Shown here in pieces: positions 25,029-33,199 of a stretch of 64,000 nt of DNA. This DNA is from JASJAR01 sp038530285. GTDB taxonomy: Bacteria > Pseudomonadota > Alphaproteobacteria > Rhodobacterales > Rhodobacteraceae. Numbering within the stretch: the stretch's first letter is position 1; the number at the start of each line of letters is the position of its first letter. A program made the translations under genes and the position numbers. The notes under the pieces are model-generated. The model was not told where the DNA came from, did no database searches, and was given only the letters and a program-made list of their open reading frames with translations. The stretch lies in the NCBI GenBank assembly GCA_038530285.1, contig JBCBCY010000002.1, forward strand, positions 124,001 to 188,000. The letters are read 5' to 3'.

Positions 25029-26318
25029 CTAACCCGGCTGGTGCCGCAACAGCCAGCCTTCGAGCCAGCCGAGGATGGCGCCTGCGATCTCAGGGTCCTC
25101 GATCTCTTCTATGGCCTCGGCCAGAAACGCCAGCACCAAAAGATCCTGCGCCTGTTTCATCGGAACCCCGCGCGAGCGCAGGTAGAACATGGCCGTCTCG
25201 TCGATGGCGCCCGTGGTCGAGCCATGCGAACAGGCGACATCGTCGGCGTAAATCTCAAGCTCGGGCTTGGCGAGGAACTGCGCGTCGGCGTCGAGCAACA
25301 GCGCCTGGCTCAACTGGTAGCCATCGGTTTTCTGAGCGTCGGGTTTCACCAGGATCTTGCCCTGGAACGTGCCGACCGCCCCATTGCGCAGGACCTTCTT
25401 GAAGACCTGGCGGCTTTCACAGGCCACCGCGTCATGGGTGATGAAGACCGTGTCATCGTGGTGAAAATCACCGTCGCCCACAGCGGCCCCACCGATATGG
25501 GCGTTGGAATTGTCGCCCGTCAGCGTCAGCACAGCCTCGTTCCGGGTTAGACGCCCGTTCGCGGTCATGGTGAAGGATTTGAACGTGCTTTGCGTGCCCA
25601 GACGCCCGTAAAGATGGGTCACGGCGTGGCGTTCATGGTCGCGGCCCTGGGCGCGGATGTGGTGAAACGCCCCACCATCGGCGACATCGACTTCCATGAC
25701 CTTGTTGAACCGTGCTGCCGCGGGTCCGGATTCCAGAACCGTGACCTCGGCGCCCTCTTCCACGCGCACCAGAAAATGCATCGCCACGTCCGATGTGGTG
25801 TCCTGGTGCAAATACACCAGCGCCACAGGCCGTTTGGCCTTGGCGGTCGCACGGATTACCACGCCGTCGGTTGCCGTGGCGGTGTTGAGCGCTGCAAACG
25901 GGCGCGGCACGGGATCGTGACCGTCCGCTTCAAGGACACCGTAAAGGTCCTTGGCCCAATGCACGTCAAGCTGCGTCACCTCGGCCAGACGTGCGATCTC
26001 CAGCCCCTCTTCGGCGGGATCGTCCGAGGCTTGCGGATCAAACACACCGTCACGGAACACCAGTTTCACCCGGTCAATCGCGTCGAAAATTCCCGGGTTA
26101 TGGCCGGTGAACAACCCCGCATGCGGGGCGGTGGGCGCCAAAAGGGCGTCGGGCTTGGTGAATTTCCAGTATTCATCGCGCCCCGACGGCAGGCCCATGG
26201 CGCGCACCCGCGACAGGGCGGCTTCACGCGCAGCGGTCGCCCAGGCCGCGCCATCTGGCAGCGTGACACCCGCCAGACGCGCTTCGGTCGCGTCGATCTT
26301 TGCTTGGGCCAGCGCCAT
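25029..26318 (-). CDS. sufD: Fe-S cluster assembly protein SufD
   Basis: SufD pairs with SufB on the SufC ATPase to form the scaffold on which clusters are built. The 429-residue protein has the characteristic beta-helix and C-terminal block: ARCESRQVFKKVLRNGAVGTFQGKILV-like sequence, then ADDVACSHGSTTGAIDETAMFYLRSRGVP with the conserved Cys-Ser-His. The start codon overlaps the sufC stop by one base. Confidence 0.95.
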   Translation of the reverse strand: MALAQAKIDATEARLAGVTLPDGAAWATAAREAALSRVRAMGLPSGRDEYWKFTKPDALLAPTAPHAGLFTGHNPGIFDAIDRVKLVFRDGVFDPQASDDPAEEGLEIARLAEVTQLDVHWAKDLYGVLEADGHDPVPRPFAALNTATATDGVVIRATAKAKRPVALVYLHQDTTSDVAMHFLVRVEEGAEVTVLESGPAAARFNKVMEVDVADGGAFHHIRAQGRDHERHAVTHLYGRLGTQSTFKSFTMTANGRLTRNEAVLTLTGDNSNAHIGGAAVGDGDFHHDDTVFITHDAVACESRQVFKKVLRNGAVGTFQGKILVKPDAQKTDGYQLSQALLLDADAQFLAKPELEIYADDVACSHGSTTGAIDETAMFYLRSRGVPMKQAQDLLVLAFLAEAIEEIEDPEIAGAILGWLEGWLLRHQPG

Positions 26319-27073
26319 CAGGCCACCTCCGCCAGGATATCGGCATAGCCGTTGTTTTCGACTTCCAGCGCCAGATCGGGCCCGCCGGTCTTCACGATCC
26401 GCCCATCAGCCATGATGTGCACCACATCCGGTTTGATGTGATCGAGAAGCCGCTGGTAATGCGTGATCACCAGAAACGACCGGCCCGCATCCCGCAGCGC
26501 ATTCACCCCGTCTGACACCAGCTTCATCGCGTCGACATCCAGCCCCGAATCCGTCTCGTCGAGGATGCACATCTTCGGTTCCAGCACGGCCATCTGCAGG
26601 ATTTCGTTGCGCTTTTTCTCGCCACCCGAAAAGCCCACATTGACGGGGCGTTTGAGCATATCGGCATCGATCTTGAGGTCTTTGGCCTTGGCGCGCACGA
26701 GCTTCAGAAAATCTGTCGCTGACACTTCGTCGTCGCCGCGCGCGGCCAGCTGGGCGTTGAGCGCGGTGCGCAGAAACGTCATGTTGCCTACCCCGGGGAT
26801 TTCAACCGGGTATTGAAACGCCAGAAACAGGCCGGCTGCGGCGCGTTCTTCAGGGTCCAGGTCCAGCACATCCGCGCCTTCGAGCGTGGCAGAGCCTTTG
26901 ACGACCTCATAGCCATCGCGGCCTGACAACACATAAGACAGGGTTGATTTGCCTGACCCGTTCGGCCCCATGATCGCGTGCACCTCGCCTGCGCCCACGC
27001 TCAGGTCGACGCCCTTCAGGATCTGCTTTTCCTCTTCTTCGAGGTCGACATGGAGGTTTTTGATTTCAAGCAT
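26318..27073 (-). CDS. sufC: Fe-S cluster assembly ATPase SufC
   Basis: SufC is the soluble ABC-type ATPase that drives SufBCD. Walker A is GPNGSGKST at 36-44. The signature is FSGGEKKRNEI, and Walker B is MCILDETDSGLD, all in the SufC-specific form. The length of 251 residues is normal. It is transcribed into sufD with a one-base overlap, and it follows a 102-base gap after a small membrane protein gene. Confidence 0.97.
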   Translation of the reverse strand: MLEIKNLHVDLEEEEKQILKGVDLSVGAGEVHAIMGPNGSGKSTLSYVLSGRDGYEVVKGSATLEGADVLDLDPEERAAAGLFLAFQYPVEIPGVGNMTFLRTALNAQLAARGDDEVSATDFLKLVRAKAKDLKIDADMLKRPVNVGFSGGEKKRNEILQMAVLEPKMCILDETDSGLDVDAMKLVSDGVNALRDAGRSFLVITHYQRLLDHIKPDVVHIMADGRIVKTGGPDLALEVENNGYADILAEVA

Positions 27074-27175
27074 TTATGTCTCCTTGGCGGGGCAATGGCC
27101 CCACGCGCGATTTCGCATGTGAACAGTGGCGCAGGCCCTGCCGAAGCCAGGCTGCGATGTCGGATTTAAAAGGGG

Positions 27176-27826
27176 TTACTGGCCGGCGCGGAAATAGGTC
27201 GGCATGGCCGGGGCGGCGGTTGCAGCTTCCATGCCCGCTTCGTGCAGCACGAAATAGTCCCCGCCGTAATTCAGCGAATAGGGCACCGAACTGTCGACCA
27301 TCATCGCCACGTGATCGGGCGAGTACATCATGGCCATCGGCCCGGGCACAAAGTGAAACAGGTTGTGGATCGATGCCACCATCAGGATGATCCCGGCGGT
27401 GTTGGCAGTGGTGAATTCCTTGCCCTCGAATTTCATGGCATTGCGCACCACAAAGCCCAGCCCCGCGGCCAGCACCCCATTGCCCACCATCGTAAAGACC
27501 GGGTCTTCCAAGCCACCATCTGCACCGAACAGGTGAAACATCGCGTAGTTGGACGCAAAAACGGCCAAGAGGCCCAGCACGAAGGCGCCCAGAATAGACA
27601 TCGGATACCCGAGGTTTTCCCAGACCGATGGCACGGGCGAGACGGGTTTGGCCGATTTGGCCTTCGCCTTGGGTGCGGGGATCGCGGCGGCGGCTTCGGC
27701 GGCAAGCTGTGCGCGATGCTGTGCCTGGCTCGGCAAGGGCGGCTGGCCCTGCTTTTCGCGGATCCTGTTCAGCCGGTCCTGAAAGGCCTGCTGCTGCACT
27801 TTGGAATTGGTCATGCCCGAACTCAT
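27176..27826 (-). CDS. Hypothetical three-helix membrane protein in the suf operon (216 aa)
   Basis: A cytoplasmic segment of about 70 residues, rich in Gln, Arg and Ala/Lys/Pro, comes first. Three transmembrane helices follow (MSILGAFVLGLLAVFASNYA, FTMVGNGVLAAGLGFVV and AGIILMVASIHNLFHFVP), then a tail with several Met and His (GPMAMMYSPDHVAMM). It shares the layout and an FHxF motif after helix 1 with the next protein upstream, so the two may be distant paralogues. The gap to that gene is 12 bases. Function is unknown. Confidence 0.75.
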   Translation of the reverse strand: MSSGMTNSKVQQQAFQDRLNRIREKQGQPPLPSQAQHRAQLAAEAAAAIPAPKAKAKSAKPVSPVPSVWENLGYPMSILGAFVLGLLAVFASNYAMFHLFGADGGLEDPVFTMVGNGVLAAGLGFVVRNAMKFEGKEFTTANTAGIILMVASIHNLFHFVPGPMAMMYSPDHVAMMVDSSVPYSLNYGGDYFVLHEAGMEAATAAPAMPTYFRAGQ

Positions 27827-27838
27827 GGTGCGCGCGCC

Positions 27839-28402
27839 CTAGAAAAATGCCACGGGCTGCGACACGGTCGCGGTGACGTAAGCGGGCGTATAGACCTGCG
27901 CGAAGACGTCCGGGAATTGCTGCATCACCAGCACCTCGGCCGACATCATGCCGGCAAACCCCAGCAAAAGCGCGGTCTTGCGCGCCCCTTGGGTCAGTTT
28001 CAGTGTCCAGCCAAGCATCAGGACCAGCACCGCGGCAATCGCCAGATCGCCCCACAGTTCGATCCGCCAGATCGCTTCGGGCAGTTGCACCTGAAAGAGC
28101 CCTTGCGGGGTGAACATATGAAACGCCGCCACGCGGCCGGCCAAAAAGGCAAAGGCGCCGACGATCAGCGCCGACGGAATGGTCAGCATCAGCGAGCCGA
28201 AGCTCTCGCGCTGGCGCGCCACCATCTTGACCCGGCGGATATGCTTGCCCTTTTTCTTGGCCTGTTCGTAGGCGCGCACTTCGTCGCGCGGGCCCACTTC
28301 CACCCGGCCCATCGAATTGGGGCTCTGGCCAGAATTGATGCGCGAAATCCGGCTGTCGAAGCCGTCGCGCTGCATATTGCTCATCGATCCCATGGGTCTC
28401 AC
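27839..28402 (-). CDS. Hypothetical three-helix membrane protein in the suf operon (187 aa)
   Basis: A basic N-terminal cytoplasmic region (RAYEQAKKKGKHIRRVKMVARQR) precedes three helices. The first ends FLAGRVAAFHMF; the second is LWGDLAIAAVLVLMLGW and the third LLLGFAGMMSAEVLVM. I chose the GTG at 28402 as the outer start; ATG codons at 28393 and 28384 are alternatives. No family is recognised. Its place between the YbjQ-type gene and sufC, and its resemblance to the 216-residue neighbour, suggest a membrane complex of two related subunits. Confidence 0.7.
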   Translation of the reverse strand: MRPMGSMSNMQRDGFDSRISRINSGQSPNSMGRVEVGPRDEVRAYEQAKKKGKHIRRVKMVARQRESFGSLMLTIPSALIVGAFAFLAGRVAAFHMFTPQGLFQVQLPEAIWRIELWGDLAIAAVLVLMLGWTLKLTQGARKTALLLGFAGMMSAEVLVMQQFPDVFAQVYTPAYVTATVSQPVAFF

Positions 28403-28528
28403 ATCCCGCTCGGTTTGCGCTCAAGGCTCGCTGTTCTTTTTGGCGAAACAATGGCGACGCAGGTAAAAACTCACTCAAAAGCAAGCTTTCGCCCTGCCGG
28501 GCGCGGGATATGAGCGGGGATTGACCCA

Positions 28529-28840
28529 TCAGCCGAGCACAACCGCCGTGCCGGAGGCGGACACCATCAGCATGTTGTTGATCACTTCGTAGTCCAGATC
28601 GACACCCACGACCGCCGTGCCGCCTGCGGCGCGGGCGCGGTCTTCCAATTCGCGAATGGCGGTTTCGCGCGCTTCGGCCAGCGACTTTTCGTAGGCCCCC
28701 GACCGGCCGCCGACGATATCAGTGATGGACGCGAAAATATCGCGGAACACATTGGCGCCAAGGATCGCTTCGCCGACGACGACGCCGCGGTAGTCAACGA
28801 TCTGGCGGCCTTCAACGGACGGTGTGGTGGTCACGATCAT
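28529..28840 (-). CDS. YbjQ/UPF0145 family protein
   Basis: A 103-residue cytoplasmic protein with the family hallmark MIVTTTPSVEGRQIVDYRG at the start and GTAVVGVDLDYEVI further on. Relatives form pentameric rings with a putative heavy-metal-binding fold. The start at 28840 fits the family. An alternative ATG at 28864 would add eight residues and overlap the previous gene by 4 bases (ATGA). It is part of the suf operon. Confidence 0.85.
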   Translation of the reverse strand: MIVTTTPSVEGRQIVDYRGVVVGEAILGANVFRDIFASITDIVGGRSGAYEKSLAEARETAIRELEDRARAAGGTAVVGVDLDYEVINNMLMVSASGTAVVLG

Positions 28841-28860
28841 GGTCTTGTCTCGCCATGGGC

Positions 28861-29046
28861 TCATTGGTCTTTGTTCCTGAAGCTTTGAAGGACGGTTTGC
28901 GCGAAAATCGAGCCGAGAAAGCCCGAGATGAAGCTGATGATCATCACCGACGAGCGGTTGAGCATGTCTGCCAAAAGGTCCACGACCGTGGCAAAGCCTG
29001 CGCAGAACAGCCCCGTGAGGCAGGCGGAGACAAGCAGTGTTTTCAT
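28861..29046 (-). CDS. Small two-helix membrane protein (61 aa)
   Basis: Two hydrophobic segments (LLVSACLTGLFCAGFATVVDLLA and VMIISFISGFLGSIFAQTVL) are joined by a short polar loop, DMLNRSS. It overlaps the next upstream small gene by 4 bases (ATGA) and ends at a possible ATGA with the YbjQ-type gene, indicating translational coupling. No function is known. Confidence 0.65.
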   Translation of the reverse strand: MKTLLVSACLTGLFCAGFATVVDLLADMLNRSSVMIISFISGFLGSIFAQTVLQSFRNKDQ

Positions 29047-29222
29047 CCCTCATCCTTTGAGTTGCCGCCGCGCGCGCGGGCGACCAAGTACAGCGCGATC
29101 GGCAGAGCGACGAGGCCGATTTTCATGAACATCGACCCGCCCACGAAGTAGAGCACCACGACAGCCGCGGCGCCCAAATGCGAGGCCAGAAGAGCGGCAA
29201 GAATATAGGCCCAGGTTGGCAT
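29043..29222 (-). CDS. Small two-helix membrane protein (59 aa)
   Basis: Starts MPTWAYILAALLASHLGAAA, followed by a second helix near residues 33-48 and a charged tail ARARGGNSKDEG. A strong GGGAGG ribosome site lies 8 bases before the ATG, and the stop overlaps the next gene's start (ATGA). It follows sufB by 24 bases. The frame is short, but the ribosome site and coupling make it convincing. Confidence 0.7.
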   Translation of the reverse strand: MPTWAYILAALLASHLGAAAVVVLYFVGGSMFMKIGLVALPIALYLVARARGGNSKDEG

Positions 29223-29246
29223 AGGTCGACCTCCCGATCGGGGTGA

Positions 29247-30785
29247 TTACCCCACGGACCCTTCCAGCGAAATCGCCACAAGCTGTTGGGCTTCCATGGC
29301 AAATTCCATCGGCAGGGCTTGCAGCACCTCACGCGCAAAGCCGTTGACGATCAGGGCAACGGCCTCTTCCTCACCAATGCCGCGGGACTGGCAGTAGAAC
29401 ATCTGATCGTCGTCGATCTTCGATGTGGTCGCTTCGTGTTCCACGCGGGACGAATTGTTCTTCACCTCAATATAGGGGACCGTATGTGCACCGCATTTGT
29501 CACCGATCAGCAGGCTGTCGCACTGGGTGTAATTGCGCGAATTCTTCGCCTTGGGGTGCATCGACACGAGGCCCCGGTACGTGTTCTGCGCCCGGCCCGC
29601 GGAAATGCCCTTGGACACGATCCGCGACTTGGTGTTTTTGCCCAGATGCACCATCTTCGTGCCGGTGTCGGCCTGCTGGTAATTGTTGGTGATGGCGATC
29701 GAATAGAACTCGCCTTGGCTGTCATCGCCGCGCAGAATGCAGGACGGATACTTCCAGGTCACCGACGAGCCGGTCTCCACCTGCGTCCACATGACTTTCG
29801 ACCGCGCGCCGCGGCAATCAGCGCGCTTGGTGACGAAATTGTAGATCCCGCCCTTGCCGTTTTCATCGCCCGGGAACCAGTTCTGAACGGTCGAATATTT
29901 GATCTCGGCATCGTCCAGCAGCACCAGTTCCACGACCGCTGCGTGCAGCTGGGACGTGTCGCGCTGGGGGGCCGTGCAGCCTTCCAGATAGCTGACGTAG
30001 GCCTCTTTATCGGCAATGATCAGCGTGCGTTCGAACTGGCCGGTGTTTTCGGCATTGATGCGGAAATAGGTCGACAATTCCATCGGGCAGCGCACGCCCG
30101 GCGGCACGTACACGAACGACCCGTCCGAGAATACGGCCGAATTCAGCGTCGCATAGTAATTGTCCGATTGCGGCACGACCGAGCCGAGGTATTTCTTCAC
30201 CAACTCGGGGTGGTCCTGGATCGCTTCGGACATCGAACAGAAGATCACGCCGGCCGCTGCCAGTTCCTTTTGAAAGGTCGTGCCGACCGAGACGCTGTCA
30301 AACACCGCATCGACCGCGACCTTGCGGCCTTCGGCAGGCGCGTCTTCGGCCCCTTCGACACCGGCCAGGATCATCTGTTCCTTCAGCGGAATGCCCAGCT
30401 TGGCATAGGTTTCCAGAAGCTTTGGGTCCACCTCATCAAGGGACTTCGGCTTTTCCATCATCGATTTGGGCTTGGCGTAGTAATACTGATCCTGAAAGTC
30501 GATTTCAGGATAATCGACCATCGCCCAATCGGGTTCTGTCATGGTCAGCCAGCGGCGATAGGCGGCCAGGCGCCACTCGGTCATCCACTCAGGCTCGTTG
30601 TTCTTGGCCGAAATCAACCGGACGATGTCTTCGGACAGCCCTTTTGGGGCGTAGTCCATTTCGATCTCGGTTTCCCAGCCGTATTTGTACTTGCCCGACA
30701 GCGATTGCACCGCATCGACCGTGTCCTGATCGACGCCGTCTTTCACATCCATCTGCGGTTTTGCGTCTGCGTCCAAAGCGGCCAT
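29247..30785 (-). CDS. sufB: Fe-S cluster assembly protein SufB
   Basis: SufB is the main scaffold subunit that accepts sulfur and holds the nascent cluster. The 512-residue protein carries SGKYKYGWETEIE near the N-terminus, GVRCPMELSTYFRINAENTGQFERTL in the core, and the C-terminal NNSSRVEHEATTSKI and YCQSRGI blocks. It is separated from the upstream desulfurase by 15 bases. Between sufB and sufC this operon holds five extra small genes. Confidence 0.97.
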   Translation of the reverse strand: MAALDADAKPQMDVKDGVDQDTVDAVQSLSGKYKYGWETEIEMDYAPKGLSEDIVRLISAKNNEPEWMTEWRLAAYRRWLTMTEPDWAMVDYPEIDFQDQYYYAKPKSMMEKPKSLDEVDPKLLETYAKLGIPLKEQMILAGVEGAEDAPAEGRKVAVDAVFDSVSVGTTFQKELAAAGVIFCSMSEAIQDHPELVKKYLGSVVPQSDNYYATLNSAVFSDGSFVYVPPGVRCPMELSTYFRINAENTGQFERTLIIADKEAYVSYLEGCTAPQRDTSQLHAAVVELVLLDDAEIKYSTVQNWFPGDENGKGGIYNFVTKRADCRGARSKVMWTQVETGSSVTWKYPSCILRGDDSQGEFYSIAITNNYQQADTGTKMVHLGKNTKSRIVSKGISAGRAQNTYRGLVSMHPKAKNSRNYTQCDSLLIGDKCGAHTVPYIEVKNNSSRVEHEATTSKIDDDQMFYCQSRGIGEEEAVALIVNGFAREVLQALPMEFAMEAQQLVAISLEGSVG

Positions 30786-30800
30786 CCTAAATCCCCAATC

Positions 30801-31868
30801 TCATGCCGCCCGCTGGCGGAATTTCTGTTCGTGTCGCAGCCAGGCCTGCGCAAAGGCCATGACGTGATCCTCGGTCGTTGTGGGCCCAAGTGAGACCCGC
30901 AGGGCCGAGGCCGCAGCCCGGTCATCCAGCCCCATGGCCTTCAGAACCCGGCTTTCTTTCACCTTGCCCGACGAACAGGCCGAGCCAGACGACACCGCAA
31001 AGCCTGCCAGATCCATCTGCATCACCTGCGTCTCACCCTTCCAGCCGGGCGTGACGATCAGCGACGTGTTGGGCAGACGCGCGACGTCTTTCCCGACAAA
31101 AATAGTATCCTTTGCCTCGGATGCCAGAGTGTTTTCTAGAATATTTCTAAGTTCTGCAACCCGGTCCCATGTTCCATCCGCCAATTCACGCGCTGCCGCT
31201 GTGCAGGCGGCGCCGAACCCGGCAATCCCAGCGACGTTTTCGGTGCCCGACCGGCGGCCGAGCTCCTGCCCGCCGCCATCTTGCAAGGCGGTGATGTCGC
31301 GCCCGTCGCGGACGATCAAAGCCCCCACCCCTTTGGGCCCGCCAAGTTTGTGCGCCGACAGACAGGCAAGATCCGCGCGGGACCAGTGAAACGACCAAGG
31401 AATGCGGCCCACCGCTTGGGTGACGTCGGTAAAGACAATGTCGGCGGTCAGTCCTTCGGCGAGAATTCTATGGCCTGAAGCGGTTTCGGGGCCTTCATCG
31501 ATGTGGCCGGTCTCGGAATTTGCCCACCCAAAAGCATACACCACACCGCCGTCTCGCAGACCGGTGTTATGGGCCCAGACGGCATCATGCGCGGTCGGAT
31601 CCACCAGCACCGAATGCGTCTTTGTCATGGGTGCCAAAACCGAGGCCGCTTCGGTCGCACCGGATGTAAACACGACCTCGGACGGTTTGCAGCCCACAAG
31701 CGCGGCCACCTCAGCGCGCGCGACCTCCACGATGCCCTTGGCCGCGCGCCCTTCGGCGTGGACCGAGGATGGATTTCCCACCACGTCCATCGCGGCCAGC
31801 ATCGCATTCCGGGCCTCGACCCGCAGGGGCGCCGTGGCGTTCCAATCAAGATAGATGCGATCGCCCAT
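30801..31868 (-). CDS. Cysteine desulfurase, group I (NifS/IscS-like)
   Basis: A 355-residue PLP enzyme. The start is MGDRIYLDWNATAPL; the PLP lysine lies in CLSAHKLGGPKGVG, and the mobile catalytic loop is SSGSACSSGKVKESRVL. It is shorter than IscS proper and lacks the IscU-binding C-terminal tail. It is the second desulfurase in one operon (SufS is the last gene), so the two may serve different acceptors. A longer frame from 31904 would run into the palindromic repeat and is rejected. Confidence 0.88.
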   Translation of the reverse strand: MGDRIYLDWNATAPLRVEARNAMLAAMDVVGNPSSVHAEGRAAKGIVEVARAEVAALVGCKPSEVVFTSGATEAASVLAPMTKTHSVLVDPTAHDAVWAHNTGLRDGGVVYAFGWANSETGHIDEGPETASGHRILAEGLTADIVFTDVTQAVGRIPWSFHWSRADLACLSAHKLGGPKGVGALIVRDGRDITALQDGGGQELGRRSGTENVAGIAGFGAACTAAARELADGTWDRVAELRNILENTLASEAKDTIFVGKDVARLPNTSLIVTPGWKGETQVMQMDLAGFAVSSGSACSSGKVKESRVLKAMGLDDRAAASALRVSLGPTTTEDHVMAFAQAWLRHEQKFRQRAA

Positions 31869-31879
31869 CAGGCGCGGCC

Positions 31880-31923
31880 CAAATCTCTGATCAGAGATTT
31901 GCAAATTCCTTCAAAGGAATTTG
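31880..31923. repeat. Twin-palindrome element between iscR and the desulfurase gene
   Basis: A perfect 22-base palindrome (arms CAAATCTCTGA/TCAGAGATTTG, 31880-31901) is directly followed by CAAATTCCTT, CA, AAGGAATTTG at 31902-31923. It starts 12 bases upstream of the desulfurase ATG and ends 12 bases before the iscR stop. The first arm is nearly the same as in the element at 10835. Confidence 0.85.
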
Positions 31924-31935
31924 GCCCCGCACCGA

Positions 31936-32394
31936 TCATTCGTCGACCACTTCCAGCAAGGCAGGCACCGCCGGACAGGGGGCAAGCCCATTGGCCACCA
32001 CATCCGACAGGCTGGTCTGATGCAAAAAGACATACACATGCGCCGACAGGCCTTCCCACAACCGGTTGGTCATCGATTGTGCGCGCGATCCCGATGCTGC
32101 ACCACTTGCCCCGGCCCCCGCTTCCATGGCCGAGACCGTTTCATCGACCGCTTCGAGCACATCGCTCACCCGGATGTCATCGGCCCCTCTGGCCAGACGG
32201 TAGCCGCCCCCCGGGCCGCGCACGCTTTCGACAAGTCCGCCGCGTCTCAGCTTGACAAAAAGCTGTTCGAGGTAGGGCAAAGAGATGCTTTGACGCTTTG
32301 CGATTTCGCCAAGGCTGGTCAGTTCGCCGTCCGCGATCATCGCCAGATCGGCAAGGGCGACCATCGCATAACGGCCTTTTGTAGATAACTTCAT
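31936..32394 (-). CDS. iscR: Rrf2-family Fe-S regulator IscR
   Basis: A 152-residue winged-helix regulator starting MKLSTKGRYAMVALADLA, with the recognition region ISLPYLEQLFVKLRRGGLVESVRGPGGGYRLA. In E. coli IscR three Cys bind a 2Fe-2S cluster; here only one Cys is present (GLAPCPAVP), as known for Rhodobacter IscR, which binds its cluster in a different way. It heads the suf operon and probably represses it when clusters are plentiful. An operator-like repeat covers the -10 of its promoter. The start at 32394 is preferred to a longer frame. Confidence 0.93.
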   Translation of the reverse strand: MKLSTKGRYAMVALADLAMIADGELTSLGEIAKRQSISLPYLEQLFVKLRRGGLVESVRGPGGGYRLARGADDIRVSDVLEAVDETVSAMEAGAGASGAASGSRAQSMTNRLWEGLSAHVYVFLHQTSLSDVVANGLAPCPAVPALLEVVDE

Positions 32395-32471
32395 CGCAAC
32401 ACCGGTTGTTGACGCCGGGGACCACACGTCTTACGTCGCTTGAACCTTTACGCAGCCCCGGTGATGGCTCT

Positions 32472-32486
32472 TTAGAACCGTTCTAA
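32472..32486. promoter_or_regulatory. Candidate IscR operator
   Basis: A perfect 7-1-7 inverted repeat, TTAGAAC, C, GTTCTAA. It overlaps the -10 hexamer of the leftward iscR promoter, as expected for autorepression. It may also influence the rightward alpha/beta hydrolase gene, whose start is 60 bases away. Confidence 0.65.
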
Positions 32487-32508
32487 GAACGCGCGACGCC
32501 CAAGTCAA
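32480..32508 (-). promoter_or_regulatory. Promoter of iscR-suf
   Basis: On the minus strand: TTGACT at 32508-32503, a 17-base spacer, TAGAAC at 32485-32480. The leader before the iscR ATG would be about 80 bases. Confidence 0.6.
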
Positions 32509-32545
32509 TATTGCTTCCACCGGAGCCAACAAAAACAGGGGACAG

Positions 32546-33199
32546 ATGCCCGAGGTTATTTTTCCCGGACCGGAAGGCCGGCTCGAAGGCCGCTATCATC
32601 CGCAAAAGGATCGTGACGCGCCGATCGCGATCATTCTGCATCCGCATCCGCAATTTGGCGGCACGATGAACAATCGGGTCGTCTACAACCTGCATTACGC
32701 CTTTCACGAAATGGGCTTTACGGTTCTGCGCTTCAATTTCCGGGGGGTGGGCCGGTCCCAGGGCGAGTATGACCAGGGCATTGGCGAATTGTCCGATGCG
32801 GCCTCGGCGCTGGATTACCTGCAATCGATGAACCAGAACGCCAAGCATTGCTGGGTGGCGGGCTTTTCCTTCGGCGCCTGGATTGGCATGCAGCTGTTGA
32901 TGCGCCGGCCTGAGATCACCGGCTTCATCAGCGTGTCACCGCCGGCCAACATGTATGACTTTTCGTTTCTGGCCCCCTGCCCGTCGTCGGGTCTGATCAT
33001 CAACGGCACCGCCGACCGGGTGGCCCCGCCCAAAGACACCCATTCGCTGGTGGACAAATTGCACGAACAAAAGGGCATCACGATCACCCATTCCGAGATT
33101 GAAGGTTCGGGGCATTTCTTCGAAGACCCGCATATGGAAGAGATGATTGGCCAGGTATCGGACTACGTGCAGCGGCGGATGACCGAAAACACCCGCTAG
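32546..33199 (+). CDS. Alpha/beta hydrolase
   Basis: A 217-residue cytoplasmic hydrolase. HPHPQFGGTMNN forms the oxyanion region, FNFRGVGRSQG the next loop, and GFSFGAWIGMQLL the nucleophile elbow with Ser about residue 110. The acid and His are in NGTADRVAPP and SGHFFEDP. It resembles small dienelactone-hydrolase-like or YfhR-type enzymes; substrate is unknown. It is divergent from iscR and shares its regulatory region. Confidence 0.85.
   Translation: MPEVIFPGPEGRLEGRYHPQKDRDAPIAIILHPHPQFGGTMNNRVVYNLHYAFHEMGFTVLRFNFRGVGRSQGEYDQGIGELSDAASALDYLQSMNQNAKHCWVAGFSFGAWIGMQLLMRRPEITGFISVSPPANMYDFSFLAPCPSSGLIINGTADRVAPPKDTHSLVDKLHEQKGITITHSEIEGSGHFFEDPHMEEMIGQVSDYVQRRMTENTR

Noticed and set aside
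27066..28529. 487-codon minus-strand frame
   Set aside because: It overlaps two better membrane protein frames; its composition (Arg/Gly/Ala without domain motifs) is that of a shifted frame.
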